Assembly: GCF_004795105.1 (NCBI RefSeq)
Contig: NZ_SSBL01000007.1
Location: forward strand, 62,001 to 126,000
DNA from: Streptomyces sp. A0642
GTDB taxonomy: Bacteria; Actinomycetota; Actinomycetes; Streptomycetales; Streptomycetaceae
Direction: 5' to 3'
Length of the DNA: 64,000 nucleotides
Shown in pieces: positions 35,129 through 44,341 of the stretch. The translations under genes were made by a program, and so were the position numbers. A model generated the notes under the pieces. It had not been told where the DNA came from and did not search any database. It saw nothing but the letters and a program-made list of their open reading frames with translations. The number at the start of each line of letters is the position of its first letter. The first letter of the stretch is position 1.

Positions 35129-35761
35129 ATGGATTCGGCTCAGCAGCCCACCGCCGCTTCGGTGTTCGACGCTCTCGGCGCGGAGTACGAGCGGGCGTTC
35201 GGCGGTTCGGACGCACACCGGGCCTCGTTGGAACTGCTGCTGGAGCGGCTCGCTCCGGGCAGCCGGGTGCTGGACATCGGCAGCGGCACGGGGCGGCCGA
35301 CCGCGCGGACCCTGACCGACGCCGGCCACGAGGTGTTCGGCGTCGATGTCTCCCCCGTCATGGTGGATCTCGCCTCCCGGCAGGTTCCCGGAGCCCAGTT
35401 CCGCTGCGCCGACATCCGCGAACTGACGCTGGATGAGGCGAGCTTCGACGCGGTCTGCGTGTACTTCTCACTCCTGCAGCTGTCCCGCGCGGACCAGCAG
35501 GACGTCCTGCGGCTGGCCGCGCGGGTCCTCCGGCCCGGCGGCCATCTGGCTGTGGCCACGGTGCCGTTGGACGTGGAAGGGGTGAGCGGCGTGTTCATGG
35601 GCCAACCGGTGCGGGTGACCAGCTTCGGCGCGGAGGCGTTCACGGCGGCGGTGGCGGCGGCCGGATTCACGGTCCTCGCGCAGGAGAGCACCTTGTTCAC
35701 CCCGGACCATCCGGCGGCCGTGCCCGAACCTCACCTGTTCCTGCTGGCGCGGCGGACCTGA
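35129..35761 (+). CDS. Class I SAM-dependent methyltransferase
   Basis: A 210-residue protein from ATG 35129 with AGAAGGGG upstream. The SAM-binding core is VLDIGSGTGRPTARTLTDAGHEVFGVDVSP at about 50-79, then FRCADIRELTLDEASFDAVCVYFSL and LRPGGHLAVATVPL. The rest is compact and gives no substrate clue. It is preceded by two 20-bp direct repeats. A role as a small-molecule methyltransferase is likely. Confidence 0.85.
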   Translation: MDSAQQPTAASVFDALGAEYERAFGGSDAHRASLELLLERLAPGSRVLDIGSGTGRPTARTLTDAGHEVFGVDVSPVMVDLASRQVPGAQFRCADIRELTLDEASFDAVCVYFSLLQLSRADQQDVLRLAARVLRPGGHLAVATVPLDVEGVSGVFMGQPVRVTSFGAEAFTAAVAAAGFTVLAQESTLFTPDHPAAVPEPHLFLLARRT

Positions 35762-35914
35762 CGGAGCGGCGCCCCACAGGGCGCCGCGGACGGACCCGGA
35801 AAACATCTCGGCGAACGTGTCACGTTTCCCCGTCGGGGCGTTTCAGTGCAGTGCCGGAGCGGCCACCGAGGCCGGCGACACCCCACCGGCACCGCCTGAT
35901 GAGGAGCTTCCACC

Positions 35915-36262
35915 ATGTCCGTCGCCCACATCGTCGTCACGATCGTCGCCGCCGCCATGGCCGGTTACTCGGCCGCCGCTCTTCTCTTCCGGGCCCAGTG
36001 GGTCGTCCAGGCCCTCGACGACTACAGCGTCCCCCGCTCCTGGTGGACATGGCTCGGCGCGGCGAAGGCCGCCGGGGCCGTGGGCCTGGTCGCCGGGCTG
36101 TTCGTACCGGCGGTCGGGATCGCCGCCGGCGTGGGCCTGGTGCTCTACTTCGCCGGGGCCGTCGTCACGGTGATCCGGGCCCGCTGGTACACGCACATCC
36201 CCTACCCGCTGGTGTACGCGGCGCCGGTCGTGGGGGCGATGGTGCTGGGGCTCGCGGCCTGA
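35915..36262 (+). CDS. DoxX-like small membrane protein
   Basis: A 115-residue protein from ATG 35915 behind GAGGAG. Four hydrophobic helices are visible (HIVVTIVAAAMAGYSAAALLF, WWTWLGAAKAAGAVGLVAGLF, GIAAGVGLVLYFAGAVVTVI, PLVYAAPVVGAMVLGLA), with WLGAAKAAGAVGL resembling the core of DoxX/DoxD-like proteins. Members have been linked loosely to redox protection and quinone metabolism, but the function is unknown. Single-gene unit. Confidence 0.75.
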   Translation: MSVAHIVVTIVAAAMAGYSAAALLFRAQWVVQALDDYSVPRSWWTWLGAAKAAGAVGLVAGLFVPAVGIAAGVGLVLYFAGAVVTVIRARWYTHIPYPLVYAAPVVGAMVLGLAA

Positions 36263-36422
36263 TCGCGCCGCCTGATGCGCGTCCTGTCCGTACGGCCGTC
36301 GCACCTGCCCGGGGCCCGGGAGGGCGGGGCAGGTGCAGGGCCGGGTCGCGTGCGCCGAGATGCCGAACCAGGCACCAGGACATACCGTCCATGTGGCGCG
36401 GACCGCACATCGGGAGGTGCTG

Positions 36423-37094
36423 ATGCGGAACACGAAGCGCGCTCGGTGCCGTACCTCCCCCGCTTTCCCTCCGGAGGCGGCGGGCCGGCGAGCCGCGCGG
36501 AGGTTCACCCGCACGGCGTCCCTGTACGCGTCGGCCGCCGTGCTCACCGCCTCTCTCACACTCACCGTGCCGCCGCCCTCGTACGCCGGCACTCCCGCCT
36601 CGCCGTCGGCAGCCGGCCGCGAGGCGGCGCCGGAGGGGTGCGGCCAGGGGCCGGAATCCTGCCACGGCGGCGTGCGGTGGCTCTACCGGTACGGCTACTC
36701 CCTGGGACTGCACCCCTTCACCGGCCCGGACGACGTGCGCAGGCAGCTCACCGACAACTTCTGGCTGTTCCCGGTGAGCGGCGCGTGTCCGGACCGGATC
36801 CGGCCGGCCGACGAGTGCGACCTCCTGGGCGAGAACCCCGTCCGGGTCGAGGCCGTCGGCGCCACCGACCTGCAGATCGAGACCCTGCGCGGCCACACCC
36901 TGGGAGAGGCCCTGCACATCCGTTTCGCGTTCAGCCGCACCCTCGGGTTCCACTACCTGGTCGTCAGCGCCTGGCAGGACCGGCCGACCCGTTGCACGGA
37001 GAGCGTCCCCTGCACGGTCGCGAGCCGTGCGGGCGCCTGGGCGCTGTGGAAGGTGCTGTCCGGAACGCTGGCGCTCAGCGCGTACGCCGCCTGA
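36423..37094 (+). CDS. Hypothetical secreted protein
   Basis: A 223-residue protein from ATG 36423 with GGGAGG upstream. A long basic N-terminus (about 1-35) precedes a hydrophobic segment (YASAAVLTASLTLTVPPP) and a likely cleavage after SYAG. The mature part begins with a cysteine-rich stretch (EGCGQGPESCHGG) and holds six cysteines in total, consistent with disulphides outside the cell. No known domain was recognised. No conserved neighbours suggest a role. Confidence 0.6.
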   Translation: MRNTKRARCRTSPAFPPEAAGRRAARRFTRTASLYASAAVLTASLTLTVPPPSYAGTPASPSAAGREAAPEGCGQGPESCHGGVRWLYRYGYSLGLHPFTGPDDVRRQLTDNFWLFPVSGACPDRIRPADECDLLGENPVRVEAVGATDLQIETLRGHTLGEALHIRFAFSRTLGFHYLVVSAWQDRPTRCTESVPCTVASRAGAWALWKVLSGTLALSAYAA

Positions 37095-37120
37095 ACGCCC
37101 GGGCGACCGTTCGCCCCGCG

Positions 37121-37612
37121 CTAATGCCCGCCGACGCCGTCCGCCGCCGCGTCCAGAGCGGCCGTGAGACGGTCGAGGCGGCCCCTCAGCTCGGTGATCT
37201 CCTCCAGGTCGAAGCCCGTCGCGGCGGCGATCCGGCGGGGCACGAGCAGGGCCTGCTCGCGCAGAGCCGCGCCCTCCTCCGTGAGGTGCGCGTGCACCGA
37301 CCGCTCGTCGCGGGCGCTCCGCTCGCGCCGCACCAGGCCCGCCGCCTCCAGTCGCTTCAGCAGGGGCGACAGCGTGCCGGAGTCCAGCCGCAGGTGCTGT
37401 CCCAGCGCCTTCACCGGCAGCTCGCCGTGCTCCCAGAGCACCAGCATCACGAGGTACTGGGGGTAGGTGAGCCCGAGGTCCTTGAGGAGCACCCGGTACA
37501 CGCTGCCGAAGGCGCGCGAGGCGGCGTTCAGGGAGAAGCAGATCTGCTGGTCGAGACGGAGGTAGTCGGCCTCCTGCGGAGCCTGACGGGCGGCGCTGGG
37601 CGTGGCGGTCAT
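37121..37612 (-). CDS. ohrR: OhrR-type MarR organic peroxide regulator
   Basis: A 163-residue winged-helix regulator. ATG 37612 is chosen because CTGGAGA precedes it and the next in-frame starts lie inside the operator. DQQICFSLNAASRAF holds Cys25, the peroxide-sensing cysteine conserved in OhrR. The DNA-binding wing is VKALGQHLRLDSGTLSPLLKRLEAAGLVRRERSARDERSVHAHLT. OhrR represses ohr until its cysteine is oxidised by organic hydroperoxides. It is divergent from ohr, with a double palindrome between them. Confidence 0.93.
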   Translation of the reverse strand: MTATPSAARQAPQEADYLRLDQQICFSLNAASRAFGSVYRVLLKDLGLTYPQYLVMLVLWEHGELPVKALGQHLRLDSGTLSPLLKRLEAAGLVRRERSARDERSVHAHLTEEGAALREQALLVPRRIAAATGFDLEEITELRGRLDRLTAALDAAADGVGGH

Positions 37613-37642
37613 GTTCTCCAGCATAGCGCTGGGCTCGATTTG

Positions 37643-37663
37643 ATTGTGCACAATTCAATTGTG
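37643..37663. promoter_or_regulatory. OhrR operator between ohrR and ohr
   Basis: Two overlapping palindromes: ATTGTGCACAAT at 37643-37654 (perfect 12-mer) and CACAATT-C-AATTGTG at 37649-37663. They stand in the 115-bp divergent gap and are strikingly AT-rich for this genome. CAATT/AATTG half-sites are the form recognised by OhrR proteins. Assignment to OhrR rests on position and family knowledge. Confidence 0.8.
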
Positions 37664-37727
37664 TGATTCACTTGAGCGGAGCGGCCGGACACCGCCGCCG
37701 AACAGAGCTTCGAGAGGAACGGTTTCC

Positions 37728-38141
37728 ATGGAATCGATCTACACCGCCGTCGCCACCGCCACCCACGGCCGTGACGGCCGCGCCGTCAGCTCCGACGGCA
37801 AGCTGGACCTTCAGCTGGCCATCCCCGTGGAGATGGGCGGAAACGGCCAGGGCACGAACCCCGAGCAGCTGTTCGCCGCCGGGTACGCCGCGTGCTTCGC
37901 GAGCGCTCTGGGCCTCGTGGGCCGTCAGGCCAAGGTCGACGTCACCGACGCCGCCGTGACGGGCGAGGTCGGCATCGGCAAGCAGGGCGAGGGCTTCGGC
38001 CTCGCCGTCACCCTGCGCGTGGAACTGCCCGAGTCCGTCGACGAGGCGACCGGCCGCAAGCTGGTCGAGCAGGCCCACCAGGTCTGCCCGTACTCGAACG
38101 CCACCCGCGGCAACATCCAGGTCGATCTCGTCATCGAGTGA
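37728..38141 (+). CDS. ohr: Organic hydroperoxide resistance protein Ohr
   Basis: A 137-residue thiol peroxidase that reduces organic hydroperoxides through two cysteines. The start is ATG 37728 behind GAGAGGAA. The active-site cysteines are Cys56 in AAGYAACFASAL and Cys120 in AHQVCPYSNATRGN, both in the canonical Ohr positions. NPEQLFAAGYAACF is the family fingerprint. Divergently transcribed from its regulator ohrR. Confidence 0.96.
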   Translation: MESIYTAVATATHGRDGRAVSSDGKLDLQLAIPVEMGGNGQGTNPEQLFAAGYAACFASALGLVGRQAKVDVTDAAVTGEVGIGKQGEGFGLAVTLRVELPESVDEATGRKLVEQAHQVCPYSNATRGNIQVDLVIE

Positions 38142-38187
38142 CCGAGTGGTCGGACAGGTGCATGGCCGAACGGCCGGGCAGCGGGTG

Positions 38188-38215
38188 CGGGCGGCGACGG
38201 ACGAGTCGCCGCCCG
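38188..38215. terminator. Terminator between ohr and the kinase gene
   Basis: CGGGCGGCGAC (38188-38198) and GTCGCCGCCCG (38205-38215) form an 11-bp perfect stem with a 6-nt loop, in the gap between two convergent genes. Confidence 0.65.
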
Positions 38216-38235
38216 TCGCCGTGACGGGGCGCGCC

Positions 38236-40056
38236 TCAGGCGTGGAAGCCGTTGCAGACGACGGAGCTGTAGTCCGACGGGCCGCCCTCGACGTGGTAGA
38301 TCACGACGGTCCAGTCGCCCCGGTCGTCGCCCACCGGGAGCGCGGCCACGCTGCCGTCCTTGAAGTGGCCCCGGAAGTCGTCGGGGTACCTGAGCCTGAG
38401 GGTTCCGCCCGAAGACCACCGCCCGTACAGGTCGACCGGTTTGCTGGTGAAGCCGATGCCCTTGCCGACGGACCTGAGCGGCCGGCCGGTGGCGCGGTCC
38501 GTCTCGTGCGGCGGGCGCACCCCGACGGAGACGTAGTAGGGCGCGGGCCGCTTGCCCTTCCCCACGTTCTCGGGCCGCAGCGACACCGTGGCCGTGTCGG
38601 AGCCCGTGGTGTGCGAGACGGAGGAGAACAGGCCATCCGGCGGTGAGTCCTCCGGAGGGCTGTCGGCATCGCAGGAGCCGCTGCGCAGGGCGGCCTGCTC
38701 CGGGTCCGGCGACAGGGTCCAGCGGTCGTGCGAGACGCGGTCGTTCAGCAGGTGGCCGGGTGGCCCGGCTGCCCGGCTCCCGCCGTCCGGGCTCTTCCCC
38801 TCCGGCCCCCCGCCCGCGGACCGGGAGGCGGCGGGCCGCCCGGACAGCGTGGTCCCGGGCGTGGCCGTGGCGTCGCCCCTGCCGCCCGAGTGCGGGAGCA
38901 GCCAGACCGTCAGCGGCGCGGCGAGCGCCACCGCGCACACGGCGAGCCACGTGGTACCCCTCGGGCCGCGGCCCGAGGGGCGCTGCCGTTCCGGGCCGCC
39001 GTTCGGCGTCGTGGTGCCGGGGGGCCGGACGGACGCGGCCGCATGCCACCGCCCGGCCGGCTCCGCGGCCTGTCCGTCATCCTGCGCCTCACCCCCGGTG
39101 CCGGCGGCCGTCGCCGCGACGGGCACGGTGGCCGGTTCCCGTCGCGGCCCCGGGCCGGGACGGGTGTGCGACGGGGCCGCCGACGTGTTCTGCGGTACGG
39201 GCACGGGGTCGGCCGCCCGCGCCACCACGCGGTAGTGGGGGTCGGACGCCAGCGGGGAGTCCACCGCGCATCCGGCGATCACGGTGGCGAGGCCGGGCCG
39301 GTCGGCCGGGTCCTTGGCGACGCACGCGCGGATCAGTGCGGCCGCCGCCGGCCGCACGCCCTCCAGGTCGATGTCCTCGTACACGGTCCGGAAGTTCACG
39401 GCCGCCGCGTCGCCCCCACCGTACGGAGGCCGGCCCGTCACGGTGTAGGCGAGGGTCGCGCCCAGCGCGAAGACGTCCGCCGCCGGTCCCGCCTCGTTGC
39501 GCAGCAGCACCTCGGGGGCCGTGAAACCGGGCGTCCCGGACGCCAGCCCCTCCTGCGTGAGGATCGTCTGTTCCAGCCCTCGCGCGATCCCGAAGTCGAT
39601 GAGCTGCGGCCCCTGCGGCGAGAGGATGACGTTGTGCGGCTTCAGGTCCCGGTGCGTGATTCCGTGGACGTGGACGGCGGCCAGGCCCTCGGCGAGTGCG
39701 GCGAGCAGGCGCAGCGCGCTGTCCGGGGGAAAGGGGCCGCCCGCGCCCACGGCGGCGCGCAGGGTGGGTCCGGCGACGTACTCGGTGGCCAGCCAGTAGG
39801 GGGACGAGTCGAGCGAGGCCTCGATCAGCTGGGCCGTGTACGCGTTGCGTACCGCCTCGACGGTCGCGGCCTCCCGCCGGAAGCGGGCCAGGGCGTCGGG
39901 GTGCTCGCTGATCTCGTCGCGGATGACCTTCACCGCCACCAGCCGTCCGCCCGGAGACCGGCCGAGATACACCTGCCCCATGCCTCCCGCCCCGAGGCGG
40001 GCGAGCAGTTGGTAGGCGCCTATGCGCGCGGGGTCCTGGGGCCGCAGTGCATCCAC
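38236..40056 (-). CDS. Membrane-anchored Ser/Thr protein kinase
   Basis: A 606-residue PknB-like kinase from GTG 40056; no start has a convincing ribosome-binding site, and ATG 40074 is an alternative. The kinase domain is about 13-275: GAGGMGQVYLG loop, Lys43 in VAVKVI, HRDLKPHN with Asp137, DFGIAR with Asp154, and TPGFTAPE activation segment. A Pro/Ala-rich linker leads to one transmembrane helix (about 365-388, WLAVCAVALAAPLTVWLLP). The extracellular part of about 215 residues is unlike PASTA repeats and contains a pair of cysteines. It probably senses an external signal, with the ligand unknown. Confidence 0.9.
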   Translation of the reverse strand: MDALRPQDPARIGAYQLLARLGAGGMGQVYLGRSPGGRLVAVKVIRDEISEHPDALARFRREAATVEAVRNAYTAQLIEASLDSSPYWLATEYVAGPTLRAAVGAGGPFPPDSALRLLAALAEGLAAVHVHGITHRDLKPHNVILSPQGPQLIDFGIARGLEQTILTQEGLASGTPGFTAPEVLLRNEAGPAADVFALGATLAYTVTGRPPYGGGDAAAVNFRTVYEDIDLEGVRPAAAALIRACVAKDPADRPGLATVIAGCAVDSPLASDPHYRVVARAADPVPVPQNTSAAPSHTRPGPGPRREPATVPVAATAAGTGGEAQDDGQAAEPAGRWHAAASVRPPGTTTPNGGPERQRPSGRGPRGTTWLAVCAVALAAPLTVWLLPHSGGRGDATATPGTTLSGRPAASRSAGGGPEGKSPDGGSRAAGPPGHLLNDRVSHDRWTLSPDPEQAALRSGSCDADSPPEDSPPDGLFSSVSHTTGSDTATVSLRPENVGKGKRPAPYYVSVGVRPPHETDRATGRPLRSVGKGIGFTSKPVDLYGRWSSGGTLRLRYPDDFRGHFKDGSVAALPVGDDRGDWTVVIYHVEGGPSDYSSVVCNGFHA

Positions 40057-40193
40057 GGCCCGACTGTGCCACATCCGCCAGCGCGGCGGAGGGCCGGACC
40101 CCAACTCGCGTCCTCGGGGAGGGCGATGACCTCGCCGGCCGGGTCGTGGGCGGCGCCGGACACCGGCCGGGACCCCCGCGCCGGACCGGTGTC

Positions 40194-40952
40194 TCAGTCC
40201 GGGAGCGAGAGCCCCCTGGAGACGCGGATGGAGGAGGCCAGCAGCCCCTCGCGGACCTGGTCGGACCGGTACATCCGGTCCGAGCGGAAGGAGATCCCGA
40301 GCGAGCCGACCTGATCGCCGCTGTACACGGGGACCGCCACGCAGGTGGTGCCCCGGATGTACTCCTCGCGGTCCATGACCAGCGGAGCCGCCGAGGCGTC
40401 CAGCTGCCGGATCAGTTCCTCCCGCCGCGTGATGGTCCTCGGGGTGAGTCCGTCCAGGGAGTGCCGGGACAGGTAGTCGGCCCGCGCCTCCTGGTCCAGT
40501 TCCCTCAGCACGCTCTTGCCCAGGGCGGTCGCGTGCCCGGCGTCCTCGAAGCCCACCCAGAGGTCCACCCGCGGGGTCCTGGCGCTGTCGACGATCTCCA
40601 GGACCCGGATCTCTCCCTCCTCGTACAGAGTCAGGTAGACGGCGGCCGACAGATCGTTCCGCAGGGAGGCGAGAGCGGGGCGGACGCGCTCGATCAGGGC
40701 GTGCCCGGTGTGGGCGGCGGCGCCCGGCGCGGCGCCGCTGTCGGCGAGGACGTACGTACCGTCGTCCAGCTCCGTCACGAACCCGTCCCGGGCCAGCCCG
40801 GGCAGCATCTCGCTCACCGTGACCGGAGGAAGCCCCGCTTCCCGGGCCAGCTGGTGCGCGGTGGCCCCGCTCCCGTGCGCCCCGACGGCCTCCAGCAGGC
40901 GGAGGGCGTGTCGGACGGCCGCGACGGGACCGGGTCCGGCTTGGTCGGCCAT
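40194..40952 (-). CDS. IclR family transcriptional regulator
   Basis: A 252-residue regulator from ATG 40952 with GGGGG upstream. The winged helix is at about 10-70 (ATAHQLAREAGLPPVTVSEMLPGLARDGFV). The IclR effector domain follows, with GHATALGKSVLRELDQ and the later GTTCVAVPVYSGDQVGSLGISF typical of the family. The ligand is unknown. It is 79 nt upstream of no same-strand partner, and its target is not evident. Being next to the siderophore cluster does not imply control of it, because the iron boxes already explain that regulation. Confidence 0.9.
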   Translation of the reverse strand: MADQAGPGPVAAVRHALRLLEAVGAHGSGATAHQLAREAGLPPVTVSEMLPGLARDGFVTELDDGTYVLADSGAAPGAAAHTGHALIERVRPALASLRNDLSAAVYLTLYEEGEIRVLEIVDSARTPRVDLWVGFEDAGHATALGKSVLRELDQEARADYLSRHSLDGLTPRTITRREELIRQLDASAAPLVMDREEYIRGTTCVAVPVYSGDQVGSLGISFRSDRMYRSDQVREGLLASSIRVSRGLSLPD

Positions 40953-41031
40953 GCCCCCAAGCATCGCCCCAGGACCCGGGACCGGCAACGCGTCCCGGCA
41001 GCGAAGGGGCTGCGGCCCGGTCGTCGACCGC

Positions 41032-41244
41032 TCAGGCGTCGCCCTGCCCGGCGAGGGAACGGGGCCGCAGATCGGTCCAGTGGGTCTCCACGAAGTCCAG
41101 GCACGCCTCCCGGGTGTTCTCGTCGAAGGCGATCGTCCAGCCTCCGGGCACCTGCGCGAAGGACGGCCACAGCGAGTGCTGGCCCTCACCGTTCACCAGG
41201 ACCAGGAACCGGCCGTCGGGGTCGTCGAACGGGTTGGTGCTCAT
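41032..41244 (-). CDS. cchK: MbtH-like NRPS activator protein
   Basis: A 70-residue MbtH-family protein from ATG 41244, with GAGGAGG upstream. The diagnostic pattern is present: [20 protein letters not shown] and [14 protein letters not shown]. MbtH proteins bind NRPS adenylation domains and make them soluble and active, so the partner is expected to be the cluster NRPS. It is divergent from the esterase gene across 202 bp that hold an iron box. Confidence 0.95.
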   Translation of the reverse strand: MSTNPFDDPDGRFLVLVNGEGQHSLWPSFAQVPGGWTIAFDENTREACLDFVETHWTDLRPRSLAGQGDA

Positions 41245-41379
41245 GGGTCAGTACCTCCTCGGGTCCGACGGGCCGGTGGCGGCCGCGCCGAGCGTGTGCC
41301 TCTGCCCGCCGGGGCGGCCGGCGCGCCTCCCGGAGAGCTCGTTCACAGGGTGGTCAGGGGGAGAGAAAGAGAGTCCAAC

Positions 41380-41398
41380 TTAGGTTAGGCTCCCCTAA
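41380..41398. promoter_or_regulatory. Iron box between mbtH and esterase genes
   Basis: TTAGGTTAGGCTCCCCTAA differs at two positions from the perfect palindrome TTAGGTTAGGCTAACCTAA recognised by DmdR/IdeR repressors. It lies 48 nt before the esterase start and 135 nt before mbtH. Iron-replete repression of one or both genes is expected. Confidence 0.85.
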
Positions 41399-41446
41399 TT
41401 GTCAGGAGCTTAGCCCTTCTCCCTTCCCTCCCACAAGGAGACGTTC

Positions 41447-42553
41447 ATGCCCCCGGTGACCGAACGGATCCGTACCGAGAACGACTTCGCCGCGTTCGGA
41501 CTGGGCGGCGCGCCCGGCTCGGACGGGTTCTGGGCGTCGGCGCGGACGCCCGCGTCGGTCCCCGCCGGCGACGGCGGCTGGACGACCCTGTTCCTCTGGC
41601 GGGGCTCCCCGGCGAGCATCGTCTTCGAGAGCTGTCCGGAGCCGGTCCCCCTGCGCCGGTGGCGCGACACCGACTGCTGGTACGCCGCGGTGCCCCTGCC
41701 CGGACGGCTGCGGGCGACCTACCAGTTCCTGGTGGGCGACGCCGCGTGCGCCGACCCGTTCAACCCGGTCGGGGCCGGCATGGACCGTTCCCTCGCCGCG
41801 ACCCCTGACGCCCCCGCCCAGCCGCACTGGCCCGTCGTCGGCCCGGACGACGTCCTGCCCCTCCCGCGCACCCGGCTCCGCTGGGACAGCGCACGGCTCG
41901 GCGGCCGGCGCACGGTGCGCGTCCACCCGGCGGGAGGCGGCGGGCCGGTGGTCCTGCTGCTGGACGGGGACGACTGGCTGTATCTGCATCCGGCCATGAC
42001 CGCGTTCGACGCGGCCGTCGCGGCGGGCGCCGTGGAGCCCGTCACCCTCGTCTTCCTTCCGGCCAAGGACCGGGCTGCCGAGTTCGCGGCCGGATCGGAG
42101 CTGTGGGAGGCGGTCCGGGACGAACTGCTGCCACTGGTCGCGGGGTCGGGGGTGACCGCGGATACGGACCGGCTGGTGGCCGTCGGGCAGAGCCTCGGCG
42201 GGCTGAGCGCAGTGACCGCGGCCCTGGACTTCCCCGAGCTGGTGTCCCGGGTCGCCTGTCAGTCCGGCTCGTTCTGGTGGACGCCGGACGCACCGGACGG
42301 GGCCGATCCCCTGAGCGGCCCGGTCGGCGGCTCCGTGGCCGCGCGCCTGCGGGAGCAGCCCGATCTGACCGGTCTGCGGGTCGCCTTCGATGTGGGGGAA
42401 CACGAGCCGAGGATGCTGCCCCACTGCGCACGCGTGGAGGCCCTGACGGAACGGGCCGGCGCGACGGTGCGGGTGTCACGGTCGGCGTCCGGCCACGACC
42501 GGGCGGGCTGGCGGCACGCCCTGCTCAGAGATGTGGCCTGGGCACTCGGCTAG
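41447..42553 (+). CDS. cchJ: Siderophore esterase (Fes/IroE-like)
   Basis: A 368-residue alpha/beta hydrolase related to enterochelin esterases. It starts at ATG 41447 behind AAGGAG. An N-terminal Fes-type beta domain (about 40-140; FLWRG, DCWYAAVPLPGRLRATYQFLVGD) precedes the hydrolase domain. The nucleophile is Ser249 in GQSLGG and the catalytic histidine is His350 in SGHDRAGW; the acid is likely the Asp or Glu in VGEHEPRM. The role of a Fes-like esterase for coelichelin, which is a peptide not an ester, is not obvious; hydrolysis of the ferric complex to release iron is the usual assumption. Confidence 0.88.
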   Translation: MPPVTERIRTENDFAAFGLGGAPGSDGFWASARTPASVPAGDGGWTTLFLWRGSPASIVFESCPEPVPLRRWRDTDCWYAAVPLPGRLRATYQFLVGDAACADPFNPVGAGMDRSLAATPDAPAQPHWPVVGPDDVLPLPRTRLRWDSARLGGRRTVRVHPAGGGGPVVLLLDGDDWLYLHPAMTAFDAAVAAGAVEPVTLVFLPAKDRAAEFAAGSELWEAVRDELLPLVAGSGVTADTDRLVAVGQSLGGLSAVTAALDFPELVSRVACQSGSFWWTPDAPDGADPLSGPVGGSVAARLREQPDLTGLRVAFDVGEHEPRMLPHCARVEALTERAGATVRVSRSASGHDRAGWRHALLRDVAWALG

Positions 42554-42625
42554 GGAGTGTCGTCACGCCGCGCGGCAGACGGCAGTGTGAGGACACGACC
42601 TGGAGGCCCAGGAGTCCCCGGCCGC

Positions 42626-44341
42626 TCACCTCGCCACCGCCAGGCAGTACGCCTCGTCGGAGGCGAGGAGGTTGCGGTGGGTGTCCTCGGCCGTGATGAC
42701 GCCGTCGTCCAGGACGAGGACCCGGTCGGCGGCGTCCAGGACGGCCGGACTGCTGGTGATCACGAGGGTGGTACGGCCCCGGCGCAGCTTCACGAGGTTG
42801 CGCGCGATCAGTTGTTCGGTGACCGCGTCGACGGCCGTGGTGGGGTCGTGCAGCACCAGGACGTCGGTGTCGGCGGCCAGGGCGCGCGCCAGCGAGAGGC
42901 GTTGACGCTGACCCCCCGAGAGGTTCGCGCCTCGGTCGCGGACGGCGTGGTCGAGCCCGGCGCGGTGCAGGGCGACGACGTCGGTCAGCAGGGACGCCTC
43001 GACGGCCTCGGCCACCATCCGGCCGGTGCCCGAGGGATCGATGTTCGTACGGAGGGTGCCCGCGAAGATCTCCGCGTCGTACGGGTTCACCAACAGGTGC
43101 TCACGGACCGCCTCGACCGACAGGCCGGCCATATCCTGCCCGCCGATGCGCACCACTCCCTCGTAGGCGTGCGGCGGGACGTTCACGGCCAGGATCGACG
43201 CGAAGTCCGCCGCCGCGCGCGGGTGGTAGGCGGTGACCGCCACGAACTCCCCCGCGGACACGCGCAGCTTCAGCCCGCGCAGCGTTCCGTACCGGACGCC
43301 GTCGATCTCCAGGTCCCCGCCGAGGGCCGGGCTTTGCGGCCCGGGCTGCGTCACCGGCGGGGCCGAGAGCACCAGCGCCATCCGCTCGGCCGAGGCCCGC
43401 GCCATCATCACGTACTTCGGCATCTCCGAGAACATCTTGAGCGGCTCCATGATGAACTGCGCGAGGCCGACGGCCATGACGAGCTCACCGAGGGAGATCC
43501 GGCCCCCGAACGCCAGCCCGCCGGCCGTCAGGGTCACCGCGGCGGCGAGGGCCGCGTTGAGGGCCTGTGCGGCTCCCGCGTACGCGCCGTTCACCCTGGC
43601 GACGGTGACCGCCTGCCGCCTCGCCTCGGTGCTGACCTTCCGGTAGGAGACGAACGCCGCGTGGTTGCCGCCGAATCCGTGCAGCGGGCGCAGGCCGGTG
43701 ATCAGGTCGGCGACCTTCGCGCCGGCCCGAGCCACCCGGGCCTGCTGTTCCTGTGTGCCGGCACCGATCCGCTTGGACATCAGGCTCAGGATCGTCAGGA
43801 TCACCACGGTGCCCATGATCACGAGGAGTCCGAGCCGGACGTCCGCGAGGCCCAGCGCGACGGCCGCGACCAGGACGGCGACCAGCGAGCTGATCAGCAG
43901 CGGCACCACCTCGATGATGTCGGCGGTGGAGTCGGCGTCCTCCGTGGCGATGGTGAGCACCTCACCGGATTTCAGGCCGGTGTCCCGGTCCACCGGCTGG
44001 AGTCCGCACGCGGCGACCTGCACCCGCCAGCGGTGCGCCTCGGTCGTGTTCGCCTTCTGCAGGACGCGCATCCCGAACCGCCACGACAGGGACACGGTCG
44101 TGATGATCACCGCCAGCGCGCCGATCGACACACCGAGGGAACCGGGGCTCCGGTCCTGCAGCGTGTGCTCGACGATCAGACCGAGCGCGATGGGGAAGGC
44201 GGTCTCGCCCGCCTGGTACAGGCCCATGAGGACGGTGCCCCAGGCCATGGCGGCGAGATTGCGGCGCAGGGCGGTCCGCAGGATGACGGTGCCTCGGAGG
44301 GGCCGGTGGGGGTCAGGAGCGGGCATCGAGGTGACCGGCAA
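42626..44341 (-). CDS. cchI: ABC exporter half-transporter with degenerate ATP site
   Basis: A 571-residue protein with a six-helix membrane domain (about 25-310) and a nucleotide-binding domain. The signature [15 protein letters not shown] is intact (about 473-487). The P-loop position reads [12 protein letters not shown] without GKS/T, the Q-loop is NPYDAEIF, Walker B is [11 protein letters not shown] (His-Asp for Asp-Glu), and the switch histidine is replaced in LVITSSPAV. It cannot form a full ATP site by itself. Its LSGGQ would complete the intact Walker A and B of CchG. It overlaps the end of the NRPS gene by 29 nt and is co-transcribed with it. Predicted to export coelichelin. Confidence 0.9.
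   Translation of the reverse strand: MPVTSMPAPDPHRPLRGTVILRTALRRNLAAMAWGTVLMGLYQAGETAFPIALGLIVEHTLQDRSPGSLGVSIGALAVIITTVSLSWRFGMRVLQKANTTEAHRWRVQVAACGLQPVDRDTGLKSGEVLTIATEDADSTADIIEVVPLLISSLVAVLVAAVALGLADVRLGLLVIMGTVVILTILSLMSKRIGAGTQEQQARVARAGAKVADLITGLRPLHGFGGNHAAFVSYRKVSTEARRQAVTVARVNGAYAGAAQALNAALAAAVTLTAGGLAFGGRISLGELVMAVGLAQFIMEPLKMFSEMPKYVMMARASAERMALVLSAPPVTQPGPQSPALGGDLEIDGVRYGTLRGLKLRVSAGEFVAVTAYHPRAAADFASILAVNVPPHAYEGVVRIGGQDMAGLSVEAVREHLLVNPYDAEIFAGTLRTNIDPSGTGRMVAEAVEASLLTDVVALHRAGLDHAVRDRGANLSGGQRQRLSLARALAADTDVLVLHDPTTAVDAVTEQLIARNLVKLRRGRTTLVITSSPAVLDAADRVLVLDDGVITAEDTHRNLLASDEAYCLAVAR

Noticed and set aside
42554..42625. Terminator between cchJ and cchI
   Set aside because: Only imperfect short pairings (GTGTC/GACAC) are visible, not enough to call a hairpin.
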